Part shown: one piece after another, positions 40,209 through 51,670 of the stretch
How the letters are laid out: each line of letters starts with the position of its first letter
Numbering within the stretch: position 1 is the stretch's first letter
Origin: Staphylococcus sp. IVB6181
Lineage (GTDB): Bacteria; Bacillota; Bacilli; Staphylococcales; Staphylococcaceae
Assembly: GCF_025561445.1 (NCBI RefSeq)
Contig: NZ_CP095096.1
Coordinates: 2,480,001 to 2,544,000, forward strand
Direction of reading: 5' to 3'
DNA: 64,000 nt
Position numbers and translations under genes: made by a program
Notes under the pieces: model-generated
The model's database searches: none
The model's input: the letters and a program-made list of their open reading frames with translations, nothing else
Told to the model about the DNA's origin: nothing

Positions 40209-41598
40209 GTTTGAATCTCACACCTTGCGGCGTATCTTCAAGAATAATATTTTTCGCTTTTAATTCATCGCGGATTTCATCAGCACGCGCATAATCTTTA
40301 TTTTTTCGTGCTTCATTACGTTCTTCGATTAATGCTTCGATTTCTTCATCTAACAATTCTTCTTGTTTGCCTTTTAACGGTACACCTAAAACATCGCTGA
40401 AGATTTGGAAGACTTCTTTGAAACGTGCGATGACTTTTTTAGATGTCGTATTTTCCATGACATATTTATTCGCTAATTTTGCTAAGTCATACCAAGTTGT
40501 AATCGCATTCGCTGTGTTGAAGTCATCGTCCATCACTGTTTCAAATTGTTCTAACAATGCATCCACTTGTTCGATATATTCTGATTGATCTTCGATATCA
40601 GATGCAATCGCTTCTCTTTCTTCTAAAGCTTGATAACTATTGCGGATACGTTCTAATCCTGCTTTCGCTGATTCTACTAACTCCATATTGTAGTTGATTG
40701 GACTGCGGTAATGTACGCTGATCATGAAGAAACGCAGTACATCCGGGTCTACTTCTTTAATGATGTCGTGTACTAATACGAAGTTGCCTAATGATTTACT
40801 CATTTTTTCATTGTTGATATTGATGAAACCATTATGCATCCAATAGTTCGCAAAAGGCGCATGGTTATGTGCTTCAGATTGTGCGATTTCGTTTTCGTGG
40901 TGAGGGAATTGCAAGTCGCTGCCCCCTGCGTGAATATCGATTGTTTCGCCTAATTCATGGTATGCCATAACAGAGCATTCGATATGCCAGCCTGGACGAC
41001 CTTTGCCGAATGGGCTGTCCCAGCTGATTTCGCCCGGTTTTGCTTTTTTCCATAATGTGAAGTCTAACGCATCTTCTTTTTGCTCGCCTGATTCAATACG
41101 TGCACCGACTTTTAAGTCATCAATAGATTGGTGGCTGAGTTTGCCGTAGCCTTCAAACTTGCGTGTTCTGAAGTATACGTCGCCTTCACTTTCGTAAGCA
41201 TAACCTTGGTCCACGAGGTTTTGAATAAATTGGATGATATCATCCATATGATTCATAACACGCGGATTAGATGTTGCTTTTTTAACGTTCAATGCGCCTG
41301 TATCTTCGTAGAACGCTTTAATATAACGGTCTGCGATTTCAGGCACACTTTCGTTTAATTCTTTTGAACGTTTGATTAATTTGTCATCCACATCCGTGAA
41401 GTTAGATACATAGTTCACATCGTAGCCTTTATATTCAAAATAGCGGCGGACTACGTCGTAGTTGATAGCTGGACGCGCATTCCCAATATGAATATAGTTG
41501 TAAACCGTCGGACCGCAGACATACATTTTAACTTTGCCTTCTTCTAAAGGCTTAAACGGTTCTTTTTGTCTTGTTAATGTATTATATAATGTAATCAT
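40201..41598 (-). CDS. cysS: Cysteinyl-tRNA synthetase
   Basis: Class I synthetase of 465 aa. The HIGH motif appears as [11 protein letters not shown] and the KMSKS motif as [11 protein letters not shown]. Zinc ligands for cysteine recognition are C in [11 protein letters not shown] in WHIECSVMA, then H in FPHHENE. The ATG at 41598 is preceded by GGAGAG; the frame runs on to 41613. It overlaps cysE by 17 bases, and the pair is under the T-box found upstream of cysE. Confidence 0.97.
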   Translation of the reverse strand: MITLYNTLTRQKEPFKPLEEGKVKMYVCGPTVYNYIHIGNARPAINYDVVRRYFEYKGYDVNYVSNFTDVDDKLIKRSKELNESVPEIADRYIKAFYEDTGALNVKKATSNPRVMNHMDDIIQFIQNLVDQGYAYESEGDVYFRTRKFEGYGKLSHQSIDDLKVGARIESGEQKEDALDFTLWKKAKPGEISWDSPFGKGRPGWHIECSVMAYHELGETIDIHAGGSDLQFPHHENEIAQSEAHNHAPFANYWMHNGFININNEKMSKSLGNFVLVHDIIKEVDPDVLRFFMISVHYRSPINYNMELVESAKAGLERIRNSYQALEEREAIASDIEDQSEYIEQVDALLEQFETVMDDDFNTANAITTWYDLAKLANKYVMENTTSKKVIARFKEVFQIFSDVLGVPLKGKQEELLDEEIEALIEERNEARKNKDYARADEIRDELKAKNIILEDTPQGVRFKRG

Positions 41599-42223
41599 CT
41601 TGAATCTCTCCATTCTTAACTTGCTCTAGTTGTTTCTCTAATTGTTTCATTTGTTCGTAAATTGGGTCTGGTAAGTTGAGATGGTCGAAGTTTTTACCAA
41701 TACGTTTGCCATGTTGTTTTACAATATGACCAGGAATACCGACTACCGTTGAATAACTTGGTACATTCGTTAATACCACTGAGTTTGCGCCGATATTGAC
41801 GTTTGAATCTACTTTGATATTGCCTAAAATTTTTGAACCCGCTGCAATCAACACGTTATCTCCGATATCAGGGTGACGTTTACCTTTCTCTTTACCTGTA
41901 CCGCCGAGTGTGACACCTTGGTAAATTGTTACATTATCGCCGATTGTACAAGTTTCGCCGATAACCACTCCCATACCATGGTCAATAAATAAACGTTTGC
42001 CTATTTTGGCACCGGGGTGAATTTCAATCCCAGTGAAAAAGCGTGATACTTGTGAAATAATACGTGCAGCAACGTAGTGCTTTTTATTATAAAGTTTGTG
42101 TGCCAGCAAGTGATTCCATACTGCATGCAATCCTGCATAAGTTGTCACAACCTCAAATGACGTCTTAGCCGCAGGATCTTGTTCGAATACCATTTTTATA
42201 TCGTCTCTCATTCTTTTAAACAA
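41582..42223 (-). CDS. cysE: Serine O-acetyltransferase
   Basis: A 213-aa left-handed beta-helix acetyltransferase making O-acetylserine, the precursor of cysteine. Hexapeptide repeats run from [16 protein letters not shown] to [11 protein letters not shown]; catalytic His is in [11 protein letters not shown] and substrate Asp in RHPDIGDNV. The start is TTG at 42223 with AGGAGGGG upstream; an ATG four codons later is possible. Short N-terminal domain as in other firmicute CysE proteins. Preceded by a cysteine T-box. Confidence 0.95.
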   Translation of the reverse strand: MFKRMRDDIKMVFEQDPAAKTSFEVVTTYAGLHAVWNHLLAHKLYNKKHYVAARIISQVSRFFTGIEIHPGAKIGKRLFIDHGMGVVIGETCTIGDNVTIYQGVTLGGTGKEKGKRHPDIGDNVLIAAGSKILGNIKVDSNVNIGANSVVLTNVPSYSTVVGIPGHIVKQHGKRIGKNFDHLNLPDPIYEQMKQLEKQLEQVKNGEIQDDYII

Positions 42224-42248
42224 GTTATTCCCCTCCTATATATAACGA

Positions 42249-42425
42249 AAGCACCTCTAACAACTTAATGTCAGAGGTGCTTCGCACGGTTCCACTCTTC
42301 TTCAGTATGCGTGATACAAATGTTTCAAGGCATACTCTCTCAAATCCCGTATTTATCATTGTCTGAACCAAGGTGCATTCAATAACGCTCAAGATGTGCT
42401 CGCAGCAGCCGCACACTCTCTGGAC
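42249..42425 (-). promoter_or_regulatory. T-box riboswitch specific for tRNA-Cys, controlling cysE-cysS
   Basis: On the minus strand the T-box core reads AGAGTGGAACCGTGCG (42298-42283), followed at once by a terminator stem with AAGCACCTCT arms (42282-42249). Upstream is a Stem I region from about 42425. Its specifier loop contains GAATGCA, with UGC (Cys) at 42377-42375. Uncharged tRNA-Cys should stabilise the antiterminator and turn on serine acetyltransferase and CysRS together. Confidence 0.9.
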
Positions 42426-42511
42426 TTGAAACTTTATTTACTAATCCTCAGTAATTACTTCTAATAATAGGTGGTTTGCGTTGAAAATTCAAGCAGTGTC
42501 CCCCATCGAAA

Positions 42512-43966
42512 TTATAGATATTTTTTTAAACGGTTCAGTACTTTTTCTTTACCTAATACTTCAATCGTATTCGGTAATTCCGGACCATGCATTGATCCTG
42601 TTACTGCAACACGAATCGGCATAAATAATTGTTTGCCTTTAATACCTGTTTCTTTTTGAACTTCTTTGATTGTTTTTTTGATTTCAGCCGCTTCAAACGG
42701 TTCTAACGCTTCTAACTTGCCGTATAAATGTTCAATAAGTTCTGGCACTTGTTCACCGTTGATAACTTCTTGTTCTTCTTCGCCTAACTCGATTTCGTCT
42801 CTGAAGAAGATTTCAGAAAGCGGTACGATTTCACCTGCATAGCTCATTTCTTTTTGGTATAAACCGATTAATTTGCGACCCCAGTCTAAATCTTTTTCAG
42901 ATGGTGATTCTGGAATCAATCCTGCATTAATTAAATGCGGCAATGCAAGTTCGAAGACTGTTTCTGAGTCTTTTTGTTTCATGTATTGGTTGTTAACCCA
43001 AGCTAATTTTTTCTTATCGAAGAATGCTGGTGATTTTTGCAAACGATTTTCATCGAATAATTTAATGAATTCTTCTCTAGAGAAAATTTCTTCTTCGCCT
43101 TCAGGTGACCAGCCAAGCAATGTAATGAAGTTGAATAATGCTTCCGGCAAGTAGCCTAAGTCGCGATATTGTTCGATGAATTGAAGGATTTGACCATCAC
43201 GTTTACTTAATTTTTTACGTTGTTCGTTCACGATTAATGAAATGTGGCCGAAACGCGGCGGTTCCCAACCAAATGCTTCATAAATCATTAATTGTTTAGG
43301 TGTGTTTGAAACATGGTCATCACCGCGGATAACGTCAGAGATTTCCATGTAGTGGTCATCTGCAGCTACTGCGAAGTTGTAAGTCGGAACACCGTCTTTT
43401 TTCACAATAACCCAGTCGCCGATGTTGTCTGATTCAAATGATACTTCGCCTTTAACCATATCATCGAATTTATAGACTTTGCCTTTTGGTACACGGAAAC
43501 GAATTGCCGGAAGACGTCCTTCTGCTTCGAATGCTTCTCTTTCTTCTTGTGTTAAATGAGCATGTTTACCTGCATAGCGCGGTGTTTCTCCGCGTGCAAT
43601 TTGGCATTCGCGTTCCGCTTCTAATTCTTCTTCAGTCATATAGCATTTATATGCTTTATCTTCTGCTAATAATTGTTCTACTAAAGGATCGTAGAATTTA
43701 CCACGTTCAGATTGACGATACGGACCATAACCATTGTCTTTATCAACAGATTCGTCCCAATCAAGACCTAACCATTTCAAGTTGCTGAATTGTGAAGATT
43801 CGCCGTCTTCTAAGTTACGTTTTTTATCCGTATCCTCAATACGTACAATAAAGTCTCCATCATAATGTTTAGCAAATAAATAGTTGAATAGTGCTGTTCT
43901 AGCGTTTCCGATATGCAAGTAACCTGTTGGACTCGGTGCATATCTGACTCTTACGCGATCACTCAT
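42512..43966 (-). CDS. gltX: Glutamyl-tRNA synthetase
   Basis: Class I synthetase of 484 aa, in Firmicutes charging both tRNA-Glu and tRNA-Gln (the latter then amidated). HIGH motif is [13 protein letters not shown] and KMSKS motif is KLSKRDGQ. The anticodon-binding C-terminal half is all-helical. Translation probably starts at the ATG at 43966; a GTG four codons upstream would overlap the GGAG. A promoter lies about 200 bp upstream. Confidence 0.96.
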   Translation of the reverse strand: MSDRVRVRYAPSPTGYLHIGNARTALFNYLFAKHYDGDFIVRIEDTDKKRNLEDGESSQFSNLKWLGLDWDESVDKDNGYGPYRQSERGKFYDPLVEQLLAEDKAYKCYMTEEELEAERECQIARGETPRYAGKHAHLTQEEREAFEAEGRLPAIRFRVPKGKVYKFDDMVKGEVSFESDNIGDWVIVKKDGVPTYNFAVAADDHYMEISDVIRGDDHVSNTPKQLMIYEAFGWEPPRFGHISLIVNEQRKKLSKRDGQILQFIEQYRDLGYLPEALFNFITLLGWSPEGEEEIFSREEFIKLFDENRLQKSPAFFDKKKLAWVNNQYMKQKDSETVFELALPHLINAGLIPESPSEKDLDWGRKLIGLYQKEMSYAGEIVPLSEIFFRDEIELGEEEQEVINGEQVPELIEHLYGKLEALEPFEAAEIKKTIKEVQKETGIKGKQLFMPIRVAVTGSMHGPELPNTIEVLGKEKVLNRLKKYL

Positions 43967-44164
43967 TATTTCGTTCACTCCTGTATTTTTAGATTATTAA
44001 AAAGAAAGCGGCAAAATGTCCGTACATTTTTATACTTCCTTTTGAGATAGTGATTAATCAGAAAATGCTTGATTATCGTTTGCAAGACAAGGTCAAAAAC
44101 CTGTGTATCGGCATGACTTTGACTGACAAGAAATAGCCAGGCAATTCTGTACCCATTCTTACTT

Positions 44165-44193
44165 ATTGTAGCATTACAAGCCGTATTTGGTAA
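44165..44193 (-). promoter_or_regulatory. Putative gltX promoter
   Basis: Minus-strand TTACCA (44193-44188), a 17-bp spacer and TACAAT (44170-44165). The 5' leader would be about 190 nt, with no T-box motif seen in it. Confidence 0.4.
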
Positions 44194-44255
44194 GCCCATT
44201 GCTTCAACTAAACGGCTGTAAATGCATCCTTGTTCCATGTGAAACAATAAACAAA

Positions 44256-45320
44256 CTAGCGTTTCATCAATTTCGCAAAGACGATACGTCCTGATGATGT
44301 TTGCAGAATGCTTGTGATTTCAATATCGACATGCTGGCCGACGAATGTTTTAGCATCATCAATTACCACCATTGTGCCATCCTCTAAATAGCCGACACCT
44401 TGTCCCGGCTCTTTACCTATTTTCGTCAATAAGAGGTTGATTTGATCCCCTTGACGTACAGTAGGCTTCACTGCTTCTGACAAGTCGTTGACATTCAGTA
44501 CTTTAATGCCTTGCACACGTGAAATTTTATTTAAATTAAAGTCTGTCGTAATCAAGTCTGCTTTGTATTTATGTGCCAGTTTAATCAATAAAGCGTCGAT
44601 ATCATTATATGATTTTTGCGGATGCACTACTTGTGAAGGATGATCTGCGTCATGAATTTTATTCAAGATATCCAAACCTCTTTGGCCTTTCTCTCTTTTG
44701 ACGCTGTCTGTCGAATCTGCGACCACTTGCAGCTCATTGATTACACCTTGAGGAATCAAGATTTCACCGTCAAAGAAACCGCATTGAATCACATCTAAAA
44801 TTCTGCCGTCGATCACAGCGCTGGTATCGATAATTTTCGGTGTTGCGCGCAGTGCGTTCATAGAAGCTGAACGTGCCATCTTTTCTGGCAGGAATGCTAA
44901 CATCTCATCCCTTTTCTTCAAGCCGAACTGGAACCCTAAATAACTTAAAAAGACTGTAATGATAATAGGTAGGACATGAAGGAACAGTGATGAACCTATA
45001 ATATTTAAAATAAAGGCAATCATTACAGAAATAAAGAGTCCCATAATCAATCCGATTGCCGCAAATAGAATTTCAACAGCACTGTGACGCATAATAAACA
45101 CTTCTAATCGACGCAGTGTCCGCGTGATTTTCGGTATTAACAAACCGAAAATGATAAAGAAGCCGATAATTCCTAATAATGCTGCGATATACTTGTTTGT
45201 CAGCCATGGATACGTATGTACCAAATTCGTATCTTTCGCAATATCAGGAATAATCAAAATGCCTAAGCTGATTCCCAAAATGAAATAGCTTATGGTGACA
45301 ATTGTCTTTATAATATTCAT
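44256..45320 (-). CDS. yacL: Membrane-anchored PIN/TRAM domain protein (YacL-type)
   Basis: A 354-aa protein. Four transmembrane segments lie in the first 130 residues; a PIN nuclease-like domain begins IIDTSAVIDGRILD with further acids at ITTDFNLN; a C-terminal TRAM domain (GQHVDIEITSILQTSSGRIVFA) probably binds RNA. Function unknown; a membrane-tethered RNase is plausible. It follows radA by 29 bp, the usual order. Confidence 0.92.
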   Translation of the reverse strand: MNIIKTIVTISYFILGISLGILIIPDIAKDTNLVHTYPWLTNKYIAALLGIIGFFIIFGLLIPKITRTLRRLEVFIMRHSAVEILFAAIGLIMGLFISVMIAFILNIIGSSLFLHVLPIIITVFLSYLGFQFGLKKRDEMLAFLPEKMARSASMNALRATPKIIDTSAVIDGRILDVIQCGFFDGEILIPQGVINELQVVADSTDSVKREKGQRGLDILNKIHDADHPSQVVHPQKSYNDIDALLIKLAHKYKADLITTDFNLNKISRVQGIKVLNVNDLSEAVKPTVRQGDQINLLLTKIGKEPGQGVGYLEDGTMVVIDDAKTFVGQHVDIEITSILQTSSGRIVFAKLMKR

Positions 45321-45349
45321 CTGATAGCCCCCTTTCTTTATATTTGGTA

Positions 45350-46720
45350 TCAGCTTTTCATCAATGCAAAATTCAATGCTTCATGCACACTGGTTACACC
45401 GATGACTTGAATATTGTCAGGGAAATCCCAACCTCCTATATTTGTTTTAGGAATAATAACACGTTTAAATCCGAGTTTCGCTGCCTCTTGCACACGTTGT
45501 TCAATACGTGATACACGACGTACTTCCCCCGTTAAACCAACCTCACCGACAAAGCAATCCATACCATTGACCGGCTGGTCTTTGAAGCTGGATGCGACTG
45601 CTGCGATGATAGCCAAGTCGACTGCAGGTTCTGTCAGACGTACACCGCCTGCCACTTTAACGTACGCATCTTGCTGCTGAAGCAGGTAGCTTTCTTTCTT
45701 CTCTAAGACCGCCATCAGCAAGTTCAAGCGGTTATGATCAATTCCAGTCGCCATACGTCTCGGGTTATTGAATGTCGTCGGTGTGACTAAGGCTTGTACT
45801 TCAATTAATAAAGGACGTGTTCCTTCCATAGTCGGTACAATCGTTGAACCCGCAACATTCGTTGAGCGTTCTTCTAAAAACATTTCTGAAGGGTTTTTGA
45901 CTCCTTTTAAACCGCTGTGTTTCATTTCGAAAATACCCATTTCATTGGTTGAACCGAAACGGTTTTTCACTGCACGCAAAATTCTGTATGCATGGTGTTC
46001 ATCGCCTTCGAAGTATAAGACGGTATCCACCATATGTTCTAATAAACGCGGTCCGGCAATTTGACCTTCTTTGGTCACGTGACCCACGATAAAGGTCGCA
46101 ATGTTCATCTGTTTTGCGATTCCCATCAAGATTTGCGTACTTTCTCTGACTTGCGATACTGAACCTGGTGCTGAACTGATATCAGGATGATAGACAGTTT
46201 GAATAGAGTCTACTACGACTAAATCAGGCTGTGTTTGTTTTACAGCCTCTTTAATCACTTCTAAATCCGTTTCCGCAAATACATTCAATTGACTTGAATC
46301 TTCTTCTAAGCGATCTGCACGCAATTTCGTTTGGTTCAGTGATTCCTCACCGGTAATATATAATACTTTCTTATTTTGAGATAATGCAGAACAAATCTGC
46401 AGCAGCAATGTAGATTTCCCGATACCCGGGTCGCCGCCGATAAGCACCAGCGAACCTTGTACAATGCCTCCGCCCAAGACACGATCAAATTCAGGCGAGC
46501 TCGTGTGGATACGCGGTGTCGTTTCATGCTGCACTTGATTTAATTTTGTTACTTTAGCTGTTTGTTCGCGTGTACGCATCCCTCTGCCGCTGGGTGCTTC
46601 TTTTTGAGAGATTACCTCTTCCATTTGGTTCCAAGCTCCGCAATTCGGGCATTTCCCCATCCATTTCGGTGATTGGTAACCACAAGCCATACACTCGAAT
46701 GTCACTTTCTTTTTCGCCAA
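45350..46720 (-). CDS. radA: DNA repair protein RadA
   Basis: A 456-aa RecA-like branch migration ATPase. It has an N-terminal four-cysteine zinc finger (C10, C13, C24, C27), the Walker A motif [10 protein letters not shown], the RadA-specific KNRFGSTNE motif and a C-terminal Lon-protease-like domain. It helps process recombination intermediates. It lies between clpC and yacL, with about 290 bp to clpC. Confidence 0.96.
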   Translation of the reverse strand: MAKKKVTFECMACGYQSPKWMGKCPNCGAWNQMEEVISQKEAPSGRGMRTREQTAKVTKLNQVQHETTPRIHTSSPEFDRVLGGGIVQGSLVLIGGDPGIGKSTLLLQICSALSQNKKVLYITGEESLNQTKLRADRLEEDSSQLNVFAETDLEVIKEAVKQTQPDLVVVDSIQTVYHPDISSAPGSVSQVRESTQILMGIAKQMNIATFIVGHVTKEGQIAGPRLLEHMVDTVLYFEGDEHHAYRILRAVKNRFGSTNEMGIFEMKHSGLKGVKNPSEMFLEERSTNVAGSTIVPTMEGTRPLLIEVQALVTPTTFNNPRRMATGIDHNRLNLLMAVLEKKESYLLQQQDAYVKVAGGVRLTEPAVDLAIIAAVASSFKDQPVNGMDCFVGEVGLTGEVRRVSRIEQRVQEAAKLGFKRVIIPKTNIGGWDFPDNIQVIGVTSVHEALNFALMKS

Positions 46721-46847
46721 ATTTACACCACCTATTTTTATGTGAAAAACATATCTATTTTACCGCTTTATGCATTTAAATGCTATTAATGATTGCTTTA
46801 CTATTTTATACCTGAATCCTGTCCGCTCACAATCATAAATAGTATGA

Positions 46848-46867
46848 TTTAAAATAATCATATCAGA
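46848..46867. repeat. Inverted repeat upstream of radA
   Basis: TATGATT and AATCATA arms separated by six bases in the clpC-radA gap. It could bind a repressor of the Fur/PerR type, but it does not match a consensus I can name. Confidence 0.3.
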
Positions 46868-46920
46868 TTTCTTTGCGGTCACATATTATAACACCTTTAA
46901 CCGATTATAACCCCAAAATA

Positions 46921-46980
46921 TAAAAAGACTCCCTTTAAGCAGCACTGATTTCAGCCGCTGCTTAAAAAGGAGCCTTTGCT
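46921..46980 (-). terminator. clpC operon terminator
   Basis: Long stem (AAGCAGC with its complement, extended by AGGCTCC/GGGAGTCT) and a T5 tail on the minus strand just past the clpC stop codon. Confidence 0.85.
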
Positions 46981-47010
46981 CAACAAATACTGATATTACT
47001 TCAACATCGC

Positions 47011-49476
47011 TTATGCTTTTGTTGCTGTAGTTTCAGTTTCATCTGTTTTGCGATCATTAATATTATATTCGAATTTTTCACCGTTATGGTCCACTACAAC
47101 ATCTTTGCCTTCTAATTGGTTGCCGTCTAAGATCAAATCACTTAAGTTATCTTCAACTGTTTTTTGAATTGCTCTGATCAATGGACGTGCACCGTATTGA
47201 GGGTCATAACCTTCTTCAGCGATTTTTTCTTTCGCTGCTTCAGTTACTTCAATATTAATATCTTGTTCAGATAAACGATCTGTAAGCTGGTTGACCATTT
47301 TCGTAACGATTTCTTTCAATTCAGCTTTATCAAGTTTGTGGAAGACAATGATATCATCGACACGGTTTAAGAACTCTGGACGGAACGCATTTTTCAGTTC
47401 TTTCAACATTGTACTGCGGATTGTTTCATAGTCCGCACCTTCATCATTACCGCCGCCGAAACCAGCGAAGCGTTGATCTTGAAGTTCTTGTGCGCCGACG
47501 TTTGAAGTCATGATAATCACTGTATTGCGGAAGTCTACACGACGTCCTTTTGTATCCGTTAAGAAACCATCATCTAAAACTTGAAGCATGATGTTGAATA
47601 CATCAGGGTGTGCTTTTTCGACTTCGTCGAATAAGATAACTGAGTAAGGTTTGCGTCTTACTTTTTCAGTTAATTGGCCGCCGTCATCATGACCTACATA
47701 GCCCGGAGGCGCTCCGACTAAACGACTCACTGCGTGTTTTTCCATGAATTCACTCATGTCGACACGAATCATTGCATCTTCGTCTCCGAACATTGATTCT
47801 GCTAATGCGCGTGCTAATTCAGTTTTACCTACACCTGTCGGTCCTAAGAAGATGAAGCTTCCGATTGGACGTTTAGGGTCTTTAAGACCTGCACGTGCAC
47901 GACGTACTGCTTTACTGATTGAAGTCACAGCATCTTTTTGACCAATTACACGTTTGTGCAATGTGTCTTCTAAGTTAAGCAGACGTTCAGATTCTGTTTC
48001 GTTCAAGCGTGTTAATGGAATGCCTGTCCATCCGGCAATGACTTCAGCGATATCATTTTCTGTTAATGATGTGTTAGAACCGCCTTGTGCATTTTTCCAT
48101 TCATTTTTCGCTTCTTCATATTGTTTTTCTAATTTTGTTTGTTTATCGCGAAGGTTCGCAGCGTTTTCGAATTCTTGTGAATGTACTGCTGCGTCTTTTT
48201 CATTTTTAACTTTTTCAATTTCTTGTTCGATTTCTTTCAAGTTTGAAGGTGTTGTATGACTTTTCAGTCTTACTTTTGAACTTGCTTCATCGATTAAGTC
48301 GATTGCTTTGTCTGGTAAGAAACGATCTGAAACATAACGGTCGCTTAAACGCGCAGCTGCTTCAACCGCTTCATCAGAAATATTAATACGGTGATGCGCT
48401 TCGTAACGATCGCGTAAACCTTTTAAGATAGCAATTGTATCTTCAACTGTCGGTTCATCAACTTGTACAGGTTGGAAACGACGTTCTAATGCTGCATCTT
48501 TTTCAATGTGTTTACGGTATTCATCTAATGTTGTTGCACCGATTGCTTGCAGTTCACCGCGTGCTAATGCTGGTTTTAAGATATTTGAAGCATCAATAGC
48601 ACCTTCAGCACCGCCGGCACCGATTAATGTGTGCAATTCATCGATGAATAAGATAACGTTGCCTGCTTGGTGAATTTCTTCCATAACTTTTTTCAATCTT
48701 TCTTCGAATTCACCGCGGTATTTTGTACCGGCAACAACTGTACCCATATCAAGAGACATTACACGTTTGCCTTTTAATGTTTCTGGTACTTCATTATTTA
48801 CGATTGCTTGTGCTAAGCCTTCAGCAATTGCTGTTTTACCTACCCCTGGTTCACCAATCAATACTGGGTTGTTTTTAGTACGGCGGCTTAATACTTCAAT
48901 GACACGTGTAATTTCTTTATCGCGTCCGACAACCGGATCTAATGTGCCGTCTTTTGCGATGACTGTTAAGTCGCGTGCCAAGCCGTCTAACGTAGGTGTG
49001 TTATTTGATTTAGCAGCTTGTGCATTTTTATTGCTCATTTCAGGACTGCCAAGTGCTTTAACCACTTGTGCGCGTGCTTTTGTAATATTTAAATCCAAGT
49101 TTGCGAATACACGTGCAGCTACACCTTCGTTTTCGCGGATTAAACCAAGCAGGATATGCTCTGTTCCGACGAAGTTATGGTGTAATTTGCGTGCTTCGTC
49201 CATTGAAAGTTCAATGACTTTCTTAGCTCTTGGTGTATAGTGCAATGTACCGATTTGTTCTTGGCCTTGACCGATCAGTTTTTCAACTTCTGATACAACC
49301 AAGTCTTCTGTAATACCGAAACTTTCTAATACTTTTGCTGCAATACCCTCAGGTTCTTTCATTAATCCAAGCAGCAAGTGTTCCGTTCCGATATTTGAGT
49401 GATTCAAACGAATCGCTTCTTCTTGTGCATGTGCTAATACACGTTGTGCACGTTCTGTTAATCTGCCGAATAACAT
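47011..49476 (-). CDS. clpC: ATP-dependent Clp protease ATPase subunit ClpC
   Basis: An 821-aa HSP100 AAA+ unfoldase that feeds ClpP and acts with the adaptor McsB. It has a duplicated N-domain ([14 protein letters not shown] and repeat), AAA1 Walker A GEPGVGKT, a coiled-coil middle (UVR-like) domain, and AAA2 Walker A GPTGVGKT. The VGAPPGYVG pore loop 2 region and the [11 protein letters not shown]-type ClpP loop region are visible. Last gene of ctsR-mcsA-mcsB-clpC, repressed by CtsR. Confidence 0.97.
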   Translation of the reverse strand: MLFGRLTERAQRVLAHAQEEAIRLNHSNIGTEHLLLGLMKEPEGIAAKVLESFGITEDLVVSEVEKLIGQGQEQIGTLHYTPRAKKVIELSMDEARKLHHNFVGTEHILLGLIRENEGVAARVFANLDLNITKARAQVVKALGSPEMSNKNAQAAKSNNTPTLDGLARDLTVIAKDGTLDPVVGRDKEITRVIEVLSRRTKNNPVLIGEPGVGKTAIAEGLAQAIVNNEVPETLKGKRVMSLDMGTVVAGTKYRGEFEERLKKVMEEIHQAGNVILFIDELHTLIGAGGAEGAIDASNILKPALARGELQAIGATTLDEYRKHIEKDAALERRFQPVQVDEPTVEDTIAILKGLRDRYEAHHRINISDEAVEAAARLSDRYVSDRFLPDKAIDLIDEASSKVRLKSHTTPSNLKEIEQEIEKVKNEKDAAVHSQEFENAANLRDKQTKLEKQYEEAKNEWKNAQGGSNTSLTENDIAEVIAGWTGIPLTRLNETESERLLNLEDTLHKRVIGQKDAVTSISKAVRRARAGLKDPKRPIGSFIFLGPTGVGKTELARALAESMFGDEDAMIRVDMSEFMEKHAVSRLVGAPPGYVGHDDGGQLTEKVRRKPYSVILFDEVEKAHPDVFNIMLQVLDDGFLTDTKGRRVDFRNTVIIMTSNVGAQELQDQRFAGFGGGNDEGADYETIRSTMLKELKNAFRPEFLNRVDDIIVFHKLDKAELKEIVTKMVNQLTDRLSEQDINIEVTEAAKEKIAEEGYDPQYGARPLIRAIQKTVEDNLSDLILDGNQLEGKDVVVDHNGEKFEYNINDRKTDETETTATKA

Positions 49477-49487
49477 AGCAAAACCTC

Positions 49488-50495
49488 CTATTTTATATGT
49501 TCTCTGATTACATTTGCTCTTTGTTCTTTAATTGAAATTCGATTATTTTCGTCTATTAAGAATGGCGATTGAATTGCGACCATCATTTGGTTGAAATTAA
49601 AGTCAGGCAATTCATCAATGTAGCCTAAATCAATACCTAATTTGACTTCGCTCAAACGCGTTGATGCTTCTTCCATAGAAATCATACGGCTATAGCGTAG
49701 CAGACCCAGTGAACGGTAAATACGATCTTGCATTTCAATGAGACTGTGATAGTCTAATTGCTTGCGGATCTGCATTTCTTCAGCAATAATCTGCTGAACA
49801 ATTTCTGTTAAAGTTTCAATAATTTGTTCTTCCGTTCTTCCCAAGGTCAACTGGTTTGAAACTTGATAGATGTGTCCGTACACTTGAGAACCTTCTCCGA
49901 AAATACCGCGGATTGTAAAGCCGAAACGATTAATTGTTTGTGCAATACGATTCATGCGTTTCATAATCGAAAGTCCCGGCAAGTGCAGCATGACACTCGC
50001 ACGCATACCTGTTCCGATGTTTGTCGGACAAGTCGTTAGATAGCCGAGTTGTTCATCGAAACTGATATCTAAAGCGCGATCAAGCCGATTATCTATTTCT
50101 GAAGCGCTTTGATATAAGCGTTCCAAGTCCATATCTGAACTCATTGTCTGTATTCTGATATGATCTTCTTCATTTACCATTATGCTTAATGATTCATCTT
50201 CATTCAACAATACTGCTGAAGCCGGCTGCTCTATCAGTTCTTTACTGATGAGATGTTTGGCAACTAATTTCAGTTTATCTGTCTGCTCAATCATTTGAAG
50301 GTTGATAACTTTCAAATCCGGCAAAGCATCTTGTACTTCGTTGATGACTTTTTGTCCTTCAACATCTGAAGTAAACATTAAGGGATGAACATGATTATTC
50401 AAGTTTCTGGCAAGTCGAATACGTGAAGACATCACCACTGGTGTTGCAGCGTCTTGCTGCATCCAATTACTCATGTACATTGAATGTTCGCTCAT
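49488..50495 (-). CDS. mcsB: Protein arginine kinase McsB
   Basis: A 335-aa guanidino-kinase-fold enzyme that phosphorylates arginines on CtsR and on substrates marked for ClpCP. The ATP-binding SSRIRLARN motif and the active-site loop [17 protein letters not shown] are present. It lies three bases after mcsA and 11 bp before clpC. Several Met codons near the start make the exact N-terminus uncertain. Confidence 0.95.
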   Translation of the reverse strand: MSEHSMYMSNWMQQDAATPVVMSSRIRLARNLNNHVHPLMFTSDVEGQKVINEVQDALPDLKVINLQMIEQTDKLKLVAKHLISKELIEQPASAVLLNEDESLSIMVNEEDHIRIQTMSSDMDLERLYQSASEIDNRLDRALDISFDEQLGYLTTCPTNIGTGMRASVMLHLPGLSIMKRMNRIAQTINRFGFTIRGIFGEGSQVYGHIYQVSNQLTLGRTEEQIIETLTEIVQQIIAEEMQIRKQLDYHSLIEMQDRIYRSLGLLRYSRMISMEEASTRLSEVKLGIDLGYIDELPDFNFNQMMVAIQSPFLIDENNRISIKEQRANVIREHIK

Positions 50496-50498
50496 GTA

Positions 50499-51020
50499 TT
50501 ATCCCTCGCTTTCTTCTTTTAGTGCTTTAATCTCATCGCGGACAACCGCAGCTTCTTCAAATTCTTGTTTCTCTATCAATTCTTGTAAATATTTATCTTT
50601 TGCTTCTATTTGTTTCTTAATTGCTAATTTGTGCTGAGAGGAGACAGGTGTCTTGCCGACATGCTCGATTTGACCGCCTTGCACACGTCTGACAATATCC
50701 ACAATATCCTCTTTAAAAGTAGTGTAACATTGTGCACACCCAAACTTCCCTTTATATGCAATATCTTTCAGTGTCATATGGCAATTCGGGCATTTCTTTT
50801 CTTCTCTGATAGTTAAGTCTTCTAATTGTATACCGTGCTTAGATGCCAAATGCTGAAGGATTTGTTTTATAACAAAAGAGCCTTCCATGTCATCTTGATT
50901 GTTCTGCCATGTAGGTTCCTCTTCATTACTTTCTGCTATTACTCTCTTTATTGTTTTAGATTGTATTTCATTTTCGCTGTGCTTATCAGACTTTGGTGTA
51001 TGCATTGATTTGTCAGCCAT
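50499..51020 (-). CDS. mcsA: McsA, zinc-finger activator of McsB
   Basis: A 173-aa protein with a CPNCHMTLKD...FGCAQCY zinc site and a C-terminal UVR motif (KYLQELIEKQEFEEAAVVRDEIKALK). It activates McsB. Compared with S. aureus McsA, the N-terminal part before KHGIQLEDL is an unusual charged extension without the first CxxC pair, so one of the two zinc sites may be missing here. Confidence 0.9.
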   Translation of the reverse strand: MADKSMHTPKSDKHSENEIQSKTIKRVIAESNEEEPTWQNNQDDMEGSFVIKQILQHLASKHGIQLEDLTIREEKKCPNCHMTLKDIAYKGKFGCAQCYTTFKEDIVDIVRRVQGGQIEHVGKTPVSSQHKLAIKKQIEAKDKYLQELIEKQEFEEAAVVRDEIKALKEESEG

Positions 51021-51037
51021 GTGCAGCCTCCTATCTA

Positions 51038-51499
51038 TTAATAGTAATTAATGACCGGTAACAGCTGTTTCAATATATTTGCTCGAACAATATCTCTTGC
51101 GACAACTTCCATTCTAAGTGTGTCTCTATCTATCACTGCAAGCATCATTTTGGCTTCGCGCAGTGTAATATATTGATTATCAAGCAATCCTTCGATCACA
51201 TAATGTGCTTGTTGCTGAGAAATAGAATCGCCGATGATTTGTAAGAGGTGATCAATGTAACCCTTCGTATCCTTAGTTTCAACTTTCGTGATTCGGATAT
51301 AACCTCCACCACCGCGTTTACTTTCAATTTCATAACCGTGTTCATTGGTGAATCTTGTCTTAATTACATAATTAAGCTGAGAAGGCACACAGTCAAAGCG
51401 TTGAGCAATATTCGCTCGTTGTATCTCAACAACATCTTTATTTGATTCCTCAAATAAATGTTTAATGTACTGTTCTATGATGTCGGACATATTGTGCAT
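51038..51499 (-). CDS. ctsR: Transcriptional repressor CtsR
   Basis: A 153-aa winged-helix repressor of clp genes. The DNA-binding wing has the glycine-rich [11 protein letters not shown] loop that senses heat; the C-terminal half holds the McsB/ClpC contact helices. AAGGGGTGAT precedes the ATG at 51499; an upstream ATG at 51508 is less likely. Two CtsR boxes overlap its promoter, so it represses itself. Confidence 0.96.
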   Translation of the reverse strand: MHNMSDIIEQYIKHLFEESNKDVVEIQRANIAQRFDCVPSQLNYVIKTRFTNEHGYEIESKRGGGGYIRITKVETKDTKGYIDHLLQIIGDSISQQQAHYVIEGLLDNQYITLREAKMMLAVIDRDTLRMEVVARDIVRANILKQLLPVINYY

Positions 51500-51514
51500 G
51501 GATATCACCCCTTT

Positions 51515-51531
51515 TTTGACCTTCTTTGACT
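51515..51531 (-). promoter_or_regulatory. CtsR box, downstream copy
   Basis: AGTCAAA-GAA-GGTCAAA on the minus strand, the tandem heptad with 3-bp spacer that CtsR recognises, with one mismatch. Confidence 0.85.
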
Positions 51532-51533
51532 AT

Positions 51534-51562
51534 ATTATATGACCAACTTTGACCTTTTTCAA
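51534..51562 (-). promoter_or_regulatory. ctsR operon promoter
   Basis: Minus-strand TTGAAA (51562-51557), a 17-bp spacer and a perfect TATAAT (51539-51534), interleaved with the CtsR boxes. Confidence 0.8.
51538..51554 (-). promoter_or_regulatory. CtsR box, upstream copy
   Basis: GGTCAAA-GTT-GGTCATA on the minus strand, filling the spacer between -35 and -10. Confidence 0.85.
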
Positions 51563-51670
51563 CCAATATGATTTAAAAAATTTTCGACAACCTTAAAATT
51601 GGGATGTTCGTGAGCGGTATTTTCCTGTATGATATTGGATGAAATAAAATATAAAGGATGAAGTTAAACC

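Noticed and set aside
42225..42416. A 63-codon ORF upstream of cysE
   Set aside because: It lies within the T-box leader, whose RNA structure explains the sequence.
43975..44247. A 90-codon minus-strand ORF between yacL and gltX
   Set aside because: No recognisable protein, poor codon pattern, and it contains the likely gltX promoter and leader.
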